Positions 9,901 to 16,184 of a stretch of DNA of 17,112 nucleotides are shown piece by piece (the stretch's first letter is position 1; the number at the start of each line of letters is the position of its first letter). The notes beneath the pieces are model-generated. The model was given only the letters and a program-made list of their open reading frames with translations, had not been told where the DNA came from and ran no database searches. This DNA comes from Phoronis ovalis (taxonomy: Eukaryota; Phoronida; Phoronidae), in the NCBI GenBank assembly GCA_028565635.1, contig JAOXYB010021714.1, positions 1 through 17,112 on the forward strand, read 5' to 3'. The position numbers were made by a program, and so were the translations under genes.

Positions 9901-12900
9901 TACATTTTCAGTCAGCTTTTCAATATATTCATTCACGATTAATCTTACTGTCTTCGGCCACCAACATCAGAGTATGATTTTAGGAAAAATTAGCAAATTT
10001 ATAGTTGTTACAAATAAATCCATTATGTCATAGTGGATACCTTATTTTATCTAAATTCAGACCCTACCTTAAATAGAGATCTTCGTCAGCGTAGTAGGCT
10101 CTGTTCAGTAAATTTATAGAGGGAAAGTGTAAAGCCCCAAGAGCGGTTGGTCACACAGTCTTGAAGCTTGACTTATGAACTCCCCAGGGTGGGGATATAT
10201 GACCTTGAGTTTATTAGGTCATCTGGAGCTCAAGAGGTCATAATCTCCAAAATTCAGAAGTCTTGGGTCATTATGAGGTCAATTATTATTTTAAATTCCT
10301 ATTATGATCTTTTTGTTATTCACACAGTTGGTTACTACTGAGTTTGGTGTCATTAAGAAGTTAATTAATTTTCCAGATTTTTGTTGTTATTTACATCTAC
10401 AAGTAGCACATATCCATATACAACATGGACAGTGCCAATAAAGGGAAAGTGAATAATGGTCAATAATCAATCTGCTAGTGTTCCGTACTTTCTCGAGAAG
10501 GCACTAATTGGATATCTTGAGATTGTAAAAGGGAAAACTGCAGTAATCCTATCCCTTTGCTAAAAGGCTATCTAGTTTTTAAATGTTATATTTCTTCAAG
10601 TCAAGAATAAGTAAGTACAGCAAGTTCGCATTTATATCGCTCAGTATTTTACTACACCAATTAAGTAATTTGGCCGATTTTGCTACTTGTATTAGACATT
10701 AAAAAAATTGAATATTTCCAGAAAACTCTTAATTTCGCACATAGCATCTGGGACGAGGCAATGTAAATGATTACATGAATAAAACAAATTTACAATAAAG
10801 TTATTATAATTAGATATTGTACTTTTTACTAGCACAGAATACAATCATTTTGCCTTTTCAAATTTACGATGGACACAAATAAAAATGGCGACAGATGCCT
10901 CCACACGCGTATAGCATAAAAATAGTAAAAAATAGTATCAACATATGCTGTCAAACCCAGACATTCTGCCATGACGTACAGCATTCTGTCGGTTAGTATA
11001 AATACTTGACGAAAGCTTGTCTTATCCAGTCTCTCTTGGAATTATCAACAGAGTTGCTCTCATTCACCGCCAAAATGGTTATGTTCAACGCTTCTGACAG
11101 GAAAATTGTGAAGGATACATGGAACTTCATAAACACTGATTTACAAGCCTGTGGCATGACCTGGTTTACTAGGTAGGTAGAAAATGTTAATCCCTTCTGT
11201 CTTTTACTTTTTATACTGTTTCTGTTAGGTTTAATTATAATTAGAGAACTTTTAATTTTTTTATGAAATTGGTATTGACAATCTGAAACTGAACGCCAGA
11301 GGTGGTGAATTAAGCTACTTTGTCTAAAACTGGAGAAGCCAGAACAAGGATATAGTGGAGAAAAAAATAAAGTTAAACAACATTGAGTGATACGCGGTTG
11401 AAATTAAAGTTTCTACAACAATTTTATTTGTAAACATTTTAATGCCGTTACTTTTTTTTAATATAAAATATGAATACTACAAAACGCAAGAGTTAAACAA
11501 CATATACTTAGTTTTAAATCATTGTGGAATTTCATATAGTATGGGTTTCTGATTTTTTCACAGTGTACCGTACAGAAACATTTTAAATAGAAAATCTGCT
11601 TCTTACAGATATTTTTTTTGTAGAAGTTAATTACTTGAATATTTAATTTCTAAAAAATTCTTAAAAACGTTACAGAATGTTCTCACAATCCCCAGAAATG
11701 AAGGAGTTGTATCATTTCTTAGAAGGATACAGTGGAGACCCCGCTAGCCATCCCGAGTTGCCCGGTCACGTGCTCAAAGTAGTCAAGAAATTAGATGTTT
11801 CCATCAGTCAGCTCGATACACCCGCCATCATGGCCGCTGATTTGAAAACTCTTGGTGCCCGTCATCCAGGATACGGTGTCAACCCCGCAAAACACGTTAA
11901 GGTACAATTGTTGGATTATTTAAGCAATAGTGGATCATATTCTTATGACAGTAACTAAAATCATTATTTAACTTTTTTTTAAATTGTGGGCCATGTAGCT
12001 TTGTTTTAGTTTACAAATTACTTGTAAAAATTTGACTACATTCCACTGTTAAAAGTATATACAACTTAAAAATGAAAATTACTATTCTTTAGTGAGACAA
12101 AACTCATGTCCCCGTGTAAGCATGTACGTACTCGGATATGCCCAGTGGTCTAATTTCCACGTAAAAAACTAGACATTTCTCATTTTTTGTACCATTCATT
12201 ATTCTGTGTTAGATCATTGTGGTATCTTTAATTTCAGCCCACTGGTGCTGCCTTATTCTATATGTTGAAACAACGTTTGGATAGCAAATGGACACCCGAA
12301 GTCGAAAATGCCTGGAGCTGCTTCTGGGAGGACATCACAAGTACCATTTTTGGTTAAACGATCATTCGCATATGACAACTTAAGTTATGATTCCCGTGGA
12401 TGAGGCGCTATCTAATGTAGATCATGCAAAACAGTTTTGTAATCTGTGAATTACAACATCTCATGGTTCTTTCATTTGTGTCCATATAAAAAAATTAGGC
12501 TTTCATTTCTTATAACTCTAATGTATACGTGCCTTAATAAAAGTTTTGTTTATTATATCTATAAAGCGTTGTTTTTAACCGATATTTTTAGAGTTTACAT
12601 GCTAGTCACTATGTTGTTCCATAAAGTATGAATACCATACCAGTTAGTTTATACATAAGACGTTTAAAGAGTCAGTATTTTTATTACGAAATACCCCGGG
12701 GTTCACTCACATAAAATGTGGGTAATCATGCTTTTTAATGACCTCAAAAAAGCCTCTAAACAAGTCACGGTGGTTAAGGAGGTTCGAAAAATGGACCCTA
12801 AGAAAGCCCTATACCGAAATTGGTACACTGTCCAAGACTGAAATTTTTCGACAAGCAAGAAAAAACTACGAAGACTCTAAGCAAGACATATACCGAAGTT

Positions 12901-13810
12901 GGTACCCTGTACAAAAACGGAATTTTTTTCGAGCAGTAAGACTCTCGACGCGAAAATTGGACTCTATAAGTAAGTCTCGTCGAGCAAAACAGACTCTAAA
13001 TAAGTCTTTTTTTAGTTGAAATTGCGCGCCTTATTACGCGCCTTGTCCTCAAATAAACATCATTTACACGCATTTTTATTAACAAGCATGATTACCCACA
13101 TTTCATTTAAGTGATTGTTAAAGAAAACATAAAAGTTGTTAAAACAGATATAGAGCAATGCAACATGATTGTCGCAAGGGGTCGTTGAAATCAATGCTCC
13201 TAGTACCATCCAGTAATATTAATTCTCTTGCTTATATTTGTTGCTCAGAAAGAAAATAATAAAAGAACGTCGTCATTGCTGTGACCTAATATAACTGCAG
13301 AATATGCCGCCAATTTCCACCGCTAGATGGCAATACATTATCTTGATGGCATCCAACTTGGTGACAGCATTATTTCGATAACAGAGAATAATTAGAATTA
13401 GAATAATTAAAGTTGTATTTTATTATGTTGTAAAGACAAGTTTACGCATAGGAATTACACAAAATACTTTAAACTAAATAAGGGAATCAAAACAATGCAG
13501 TCATCAGGTTTGATTATAAAACAAAGGTTATTTCGTATCTTTTTCATATAAACATCCGAACGGGATGTATTCGATTGAATCCCAGCAATTCATACTTACC
13601 GGACAGTTGGTCATTGGGTCCAAATACTCTATAATAAACCAACCATTGATTCAAATTATGGAAAGACGCTTGTACTTTATCCCAACTTTTATCTTTCCTT
13701 TTTACACCCCAATAGCGTTTCTTTAATTGTGGTGTGTTTTTTCCTGGCGAAGAAGAACCGGATTCGGTAAATAAGGGTGAAAAAGAATGCCGTCTTAAAG
13801 ATACATGCAT
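5603..13810 (-). CDS. Three-exon gene for an unrecognised ~564-residue nuclear-type protein, hosting the globin gene in intron 1
   Basis: Exons are 13600-13810, 8557-8645 and 5603-6997, read on the minus strand. Exon 1 ends one base into a codon and exon 2 starts with the other two, making Asp71; exon 2 ends in phase 0 and exon 3 starts in phase 0. Donors are CCG|GTAAGT and CAG|GTAGGC; both acceptors end in TTTCAG. Residues 1-300 are fairly ordered, with many Trp, Leu and His. A lysine run is at about 144-147, TPPPSPPP at 308-315, a KRRK nuclear-localisation-like motif at 356-359, and an acidic Ser/Asp/Glu-rich tail at about 478-547. Several Ser/Thr-Pro sites suggest proline-directed phosphorylation. 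I see no signal peptide or membrane segment. I do not recognise the family and assign no function. Exon structure is well supported by phase; the protein's role is not. Confidence 0.8.
6998..7766. other. Intron 2 of the minus-strand gene, part without a visible element
   Basis: No open frame of note and no inverted-repeat element was seen. It is AT-rich sequence between exon 3 and the inverted-repeat element at 7767-8470. Confidence 0.65.
7767..8470. mobile_element. MITE-like element with terminal inverted repeats and shuffled internal modules
   Basis: The left end begins TATGGAAAGCCATC at 7767 and the right end closes with GATGGCTTTCCATA at 8470. Read inward, the two ends agree at 22 of 26 positions (7767-7792 against 8445-8470 reversed). 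A second module containing AATTCAACCAATCA and GGAATTAATAC occurs at about 7949-8005 in one orientation and at about 8396-8446 in the other, at roughly 85% identity. A shorter direct copy of GATTTATTATGCGTA lies at 7816-7830 and again at 8401-8415. There is no transposase. The element lies wholly within intron 2 of the minus-strand gene, so splicing would remove it. Confidence 0.65.
8557..8645 (-). CDS. Exon 2 (89 nt) of the minus-strand gene
   Basis: It is bounded on the minus strand by the acceptor AAATGTTTCAG and the donor CAG|GTAGGC. It is open in only one useful frame: two bases complete Asp71 begun in exon 1, then 29 codons starting AEVKTICKLSEPKK and ending RKLHASQ at phase 0. The other phases hit stops (for example TGA after three codons). 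The exact phase agreement with exon 1, nearly 5 kb away, and with exon 3 is the main evidence that it is a true exon. Confidence 0.8.
8646..10187. other. Intron 1 of the minus-strand gene, downstream part
   Basis: No supportable gene was found here. A perfect 12-bp palindrome, CTCCCATGGGAG, sits at 9484-9495. Short open frames at 8795-8977, 9332-9514 and 9632-9874 show neither splice context nor protein-like composition. Confidence 0.6.
10200..10281. promoter_or_regulatory. Cluster of nuclear-receptor half-sites, including a DR5
   Basis: TCAAGGTCA (extended half-site, minus strand) lies at 10200-10208, followed by plus-strand AGGTCA at 10216-10221 and 10235-10240, GGGTCA at 10265-10270 and AGGTCA at 10276-10281. 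The last two are direct repeats with a 5-nt spacer, the classical RAR/RXR arrangement, and the first matches the monomeric ERR/SF-1 type. The cluster ends about 750 bp upstream of the likely globin start site. The site matches are direct; a role as a globin enhancer is inference, and an old repeat could equally carry these words. Confidence 0.4.
10997..11004 (+). promoter_or_regulatory. TATA box of the globin gene
   Basis: TATAAATA starts 31 bp upstream of the A in an initiator-like TCCAGTC (A at 11028). That is the normal TATA-to-start spacing. It predicts a 5'UTR of about 47 nt ahead of the ATG at 11075. The start site itself is inferred. Confidence 0.75.
11075..11172 (+). CDS. Globin exon 1 (helices A-B)
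   Basis: It runs from the ATG to the donor AG|GTAGGT, ending after two bases of the Arg33 codon. It encodes residues 1-32, with Trp16 and Phe31. Using the second GTAG, four bases on, would leave an in-frame TAG, so the first donor is the right one. Confidence 0.93.
11075..12357 (+). CDS. Neuroglobin-like single-domain intracellular globin, complete, three exons
   Basis: This is a heme protein for reversible oxygen or other small-ligand binding in the cytoplasm; there is no signal peptide. Exons 11075-11172, 11676-11901 and 12238-12357 encode 147 residues, normal for the family. Landmarks are Trp16 (A12), Phe31 (B10), Pro39 (C2), distal His64 (E7), Val68 (E11), proximal His96 (F8) in the neuroglobin-like LGARH context, and AW at 133-134 in helix H. 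The introns fall at B12.2 (phase 2) and G7.0 (phase 0), the two ancestral globin sites. The ATG has a strong context, CAAAATGG. CD1, almost always Phe, is Tyr45 here. The stretch between C2 and E7 is about three residues shorter than in neuroglobin, consistent with a reduced D helix. The gene is nested antisense in intron 1 of the minus-strand gene. Whether it is a circulating, nerve or muscle globin cannot be told from sequence. Confidence 0.96.
11676..11901 (+). CDS. Globin exon 2 (helices C-F, both heme-side histidines)
   Basis: It starts after AACGTTACAG and contributes the last base of Arg33, then residues 34-108. It contains Tyr45 (CD1), His64 (E7), Val68 (E11) and His96 (F8). The 32-residue step from E7 to F8 matches clam haemoglobin. 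The frame stays open past 11901 into the intron to a TAA at 11956-11958, but the donor AAG|GTACAA and the match of exon 3 show where it ends. The acceptor has a weak pyrimidine tract. Confidence 0.93.
12238..12357 (+). CDS. Globin exon 3 (helices G-H)
   Basis: It starts at phase 0 after TAATTTCAG and encodes residues 109-147, beginning PTGAALFYMLKQRL, then the stop TAA at 12355-12357. The stretch LFYML, followed by WTPEVENAW, is the typical G-to-H region of neuroglobin-like and bivalve globins. Confidence 0.93.
   Translation, partial: PTGAALFYMLKQRLDSKWTPEVENAWSCFWEDITSTIFG
12536..12541 (+). terminator. Poly(A) signal of the globin gene
   Basis: AATAAA lies 179 bp past the stop codon and is followed by a T/G-rich stretch (GTTTTGTTT), as expected for the downstream element. 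It predicts a 3'UTR of about 200 nt. Confidence 0.7.
12704..13113. mobile_element. MITE-like element with 25/26 inverted repeats and internal ~79-bp tandem units
   Basis: AAATGTGGGTAATCATGC begins the core of the left repeat (12714-12739) and recurs reversed at 13078-13103, with one mismatch in 26. Looser similarity extends outward through CACTCACAT and CACTTAAAT. Inside, two diverged units 79 bp apart begin GACCCTAAGAAAG (12794) and GACTCTAAGCAAG (12873). Both continue with TATACCGAA.TTGGTAC and a GGAATTTTT-like block, and further GACTCTA words follow to about 13010. A 93-codon open frame covers this stretch (12738-13019), but its basic, repetitive product looks like translated repeat and not a real protein. 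The element lies inside intron 1 of the minus-strand gene, 160 bp past the globin poly(A) signal. Confidence 0.65.
13114..13599. other. Intron 1 of the minus-strand gene, upstream part
   Basis: No coding signal was found. It holds one CTCF-like word at 13317-13331 and the 5' splice site of exon 1: minus-strand GTAAGT, complement of 13594-13599. Confidence 0.6.
13317..13331 (+). promoter_or_regulatory. CTCF-like motif, copy 1
   Basis: CCACCGCTAGATGGC resembles the bilaterian CTCF core (CC-N-C-TAG-R-TGGC). A second match in the same orientation, CACCGTTAGGTGGC, lies at 14109-14122. The two flank exon 1 and the promoter of the minus-strand gene. This is a motif match only. Confidence 0.3.
13600..13810 (-). 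CDS. Exon 1 (first coding exon) of the minus-strand gene
   Basis: The ATG at 13808-13810 has A at -3, and an in-frame TGA lies six codons upstream, which fixes the start within this exon. Seventy codons follow, beginning MHVSLRRHSFSPLF and including KKRYWGVKRKDKSWDK, then one base of codon 71. The exon ends at a strong donor, CCG|GTAAGT. The aromatic and basic composition is protein-like. Past the donor the open frame runs on only 18 codons into the intron. Confidence 0.82.
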
Positions 13811-13867
13811 AATTTTGGAAAAGAATCAGGAAAACATAAATGTTACGTTCGCGTGGTGAATAATATT

Positions 13868-13875
13868 TGACGTCA
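13868..13875 (-). promoter_or_regulatory. Consensus CRE palindrome in the promoter of the minus-strand gene
   Basis: TGACGTCA is the full 8-bp binding site for CREB/ATF factors. It lies about 58 bp upstream of the ATG at 13810, in a CpG-dense and TATA-less stretch. This position is typical of a proximal promoter element. Being palindromic, it has no direction. Confidence 0.5.
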
Positions 13876-14108
13876 AGCGATTATGGTCAACTCTCAGGAT
13901 ATTACAGTTTTACGTAGGTTGTTTTGGCTTAGTTAGTACATAAAACCGGGTACCAAACAAAATACCTTCGTTTCTGTAATTTTCAAAGGAATCAATTTAA
14001 TATAATGAAATTACGTTTCGATCCCAGCGTTTCGATTCTACAACTTTCATCACAACCGCGTTCAGCAGTTTCTGTCTGCAGTCAATACATGCATATGATT
14101 GCAATATT

Positions 14109-14122
14109 CACCGTTAGGTGGC
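14109..14122 (+). promoter_or_regulatory. CTCF-like motif, copy 2
   Basis: CACCGTTAGGTGGC shares CACCG-TAG-TGGC with the site at 13317, about 790 bp away and in the same orientation. This is a motif match only. Confidence 0.3.
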
Positions 14123-14675
14123 TTCGCAACCCAAAGTCAATGTTTTGCAATGGGTCTGCAAATGCTAAAACGTACGTTCTTACCTTACTTTTAGCAACAT
14201 AATGCACAATGAAAGTTTAATAATAAGATGTCCCAGTCGATTAACACTAATGTATGAAGGCATACACTATGAACATAAAACGTCTTTAACGTTTTGATTT
14301 TTTTTGGTTAAAATATTATCGTTTAATACTAATGGAATTTAGAATTTACATTATTTTGTTTCTCGTAACGCTTTAATATGCCTGTATATTTACTTTTCTT
14401 TCTTTGTTACAGACTAAAAAGTGTGCATACGCTCGCTTTACTATTGCGCATCAACTAAAGTCCGTTCTATAAATCACCGAATGCTTGAGGGAAAGATGTA
14501 ATCGAAGATAGATAAACTCGGAACGATAAGGCAAACATTTTTTACGAGTATTTTACCCCGACTTTATACTATATCCGTAAAAATTTATTTTTATGTGTCA
14601 ATAATATGTTAAACAGATAGATTTACTAACTAATTGTACAAATAAAAAAAAACACATAAGCATTAAGATACAACT

Positions 14676-14685
14676 GCGCATGCGC
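14676..14685 (+). promoter_or_regulatory. NRF1-type palindrome upstream of the PRDM-like first exon
   Basis: GCGCATGCGC is the core of the NRF1 (nuclear respiratory factor 1) site, common in CpG-rich TATA-less animal promoters. It lies 68 bp before the ATG at 14753. No TATA box is seen nearby on the plus strand. Confidence 0.5.
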
Positions 14686-14752
14686 TAGACAGGTGGTTTG
14701 ATAGTCTGAGGACAACTGTGGTGTCCGAAGATCCTTCAGAGACAAATCAAAA

Positions 14753-14789
14753 ATGAGATCAAAAGGGAAAGCGAGAAAGTTAACCCAAG
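14753..14789 (+). CDS. First coding exon of a PRDM3 (MECOM)/PRDM16-type zinc-finger regulator, partial gene
   Basis: The ATG in AAAAATGA context opens 12 codons, MRSKGKARKLTQ, plus one base, then a strong donor CAAG|GTATGT. Vertebrate MECOM (MDS1-EVI1 form) begins MRSKGRARKLAT and PRDM16 begins MRSKARARKLAK. From memory, their first coding exon is likewise very short and followed by a very long intron. The family proteins are nuclear: an N-terminal PR/SET domain with H3K9 methyltransferase activity, followed by zinc-finger arrays, acting in cell-fate control. The PR domain and fingers would lie in exons beyond the window's right edge. Only 12 residues support this, but the match is in a strongly conserved block, at an ATG, and ends at a good donor behind an NRF1-type promoter. 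Confidence 0.7.
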
Positions 14790-16093
14790 GTATGTTTGCC
14801 GATATGTTTACCATATTAGTACTGTAAAAAAAAATCATGTTATTTGTTATCCCTAAAATACACTTATTCCACTCTAGATCTAATGGTGTCATCTTTCGCG
14901 GACATGTAAAATCAAATGCCTGATAGTTTCGGGGGGGGGGGGGGGGTAGTTTGAATGTACGGTGGCAACTCAAAATAGCTGAAAGTCAGTGTTCCCCTAA
15001 TTTGTGTTCAGATCTCAACCTTTTCCTAGTATCTTCGCTGAAGAAACTGCGCTTATGGCGTGCGTTACTTATATACTATAATTAGAATACTCAGCTGTTT
15101 TAGCCACATGACGTTTTCAAAACACTTTTCATGAACACTGCAGAACCGCAGGAGATTTGTAGTGCTCTTTTCAATTCAATAAAAATGCAATTGTCCAATT
15201 ATCTTATTTACTGTGAATTTAATAGTATAATTTTTCCAGCACTTGGTAGAAATTTCTCGGCATGGAGTCTTATCATCTAACTTCACTATAATAATTAATG
15301 TGCTTGTCACCTTGATAGGCAGGCTTGCAATACAAAAAAACTTCAGCTATATTTCTTTTTTATTGAAAATTTGTTTATATCAGAATTATAATTATGTTTT
15401 ATTCATTTGTTTAATGAAATCATCTTTGTTACATAGCAAAACAGGCATAGATATGGGAGTTTAATATATGAGGTATATCCTTGTTTCTTTGATTTAAAAA
15501 AGAATCTTGTCTTTTTCACATGACTATGAGATTCAATCTATATATCATTTGAATTTGTTAAGAAGCTATCATTTATAATTGCTGCCAGTAAAAAAATACT
15601 GAAAAGTAATATGACTATATTCTGAAACTTTTTTTATATTAAACTTGATATATTTTTTAAATCTGAAAATTTTATTCTTAAACTTTGTATACTATTGAAT
15701 GGTTATTTAGATGTTTATATAAGTACCTCAGTCCATGTTCATATTTTGTGTTACAACCATTGCCTTGCCATCATACAGCAGAAAAAAGAGGAAACATATT
15801 TCTGTAGTAAAATAACTGTTTCAAAACTATTCAGAAAGTACATTAAATTACCCTTTAAGTTAATGCTCATTTATTAAAGGAATGATTTCTCTTATGATGC
15901 AATGTACAATATGGATTAAAGTAATCTTAGGATTGATCAGAAAACATGCTGTGGAATAAATGGGCTATGATAATAGGGTGGGCTTAAATAGACAGCTTTT
16001 ATTAAAGGGATATAGTGTGTTTAAAATTGCAGACATCTCTCAAAAATATTAAAAATATGGATTAAAGAACTCGCTGGGACACTTTAACATACC
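14790..16093. other. Putative first intron of the PRDM-like gene, first part
   Basis: No coding exon is seen. A run of 16 G at 14931-14946 lies 140 bp past the donor. The rest is AT-rich, with only short open frames. Confidence 0.55.
14931..14946 (+). repeat. Poly(G) run of 16
   Basis: An uninterrupted homopolymer of 16 G occurs in otherwise AT-rich DNA. It could form a G-quadruplex in the transcript of the PRDM-like gene, since it is on the sense strand. The exact length may be affected by sequencing error. Confidence 0.8.
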
Positions 16094-16184
16094 TGTCAAG
16101 TTGGCAGAATTGTTGAGAGGGAGATTCAGTATTTTCAGACAATTTTCTAATGAAACCAATGGCACAACAGGAGATTTGACAGTC
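16094..16184 (+). repeat. Dispersed repeat, copy 2
   Basis: This is the second copy of the family at 5021-5124, in the same orientation. It begins TGTCAAGTTGGCAG and contains the identical block TATTTTCAGACAATTTTCT, then CACAACAGG. It is shorter than copy 1 by an internal deletion. It lies in the putative first intron of the PRDM-like gene. Confidence 0.7.

Larger units (their letters stand above)
13811..14752. promoter_or_regulatory. CpG-dense head-to-head promoter region
   Basis: About 940 bp separates the start codons of the minus-strand gene and the PRDM-like gene. CG dinucleotides are visibly denser here than in the flanking introns (for example TTACGTTTCGATCCC near 14010 and TACGCTCGC near 14429). 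The CRE at 13868 and the NRF1-type palindrome at 14676 lie near its two ends. It probably serves both genes. A plus-strand open frame at 14005-14202 lies here but is not convincing as a gene. Confidence 0.5.

Noticed and set aside
11902-11958. Continuation of the globin exon 2 frame to a TAA at 11956-11958, giving a short C-terminus
   Set aside because: The donor at 11902 sits exactly at globin position G7.0 and exon 3 supplies a clear G-H region in phase, so the read-through is intronic.
12738-13019. Open frame of 93 codons on the plus strand
   Set aside because: It lies in the tandem core of an inverted-repeat element; its basic residues mirror the DNA repeat and no domain is visible.
5603-13810. 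Idea that the minus-strand protein is a Treslin/TICRR or similar replication factor
   Set aside because: Only a general likeness (Ser/Thr-Pro sites, acidic tail) was noticed; I could match no defining motif, so no name is given.
14005-14478. Possible two-exon plus-strand gene (ATG at 14005, acceptor near 14411, then about 19 open codons to a TAA)
   Set aside because: The peptide has no protein-like pattern, the donor at about 14172 is ordinary, and the open frames fit chance in a CpG-dense promoter; a noncoding RNA cannot be excluded.
14626-14973. Minus-strand open frame of 115 codons with a proline run
   Set aside because: The prolines come from the poly(G) run on the other strand, and the frame overlaps the PRDM-like first exon and promoter.
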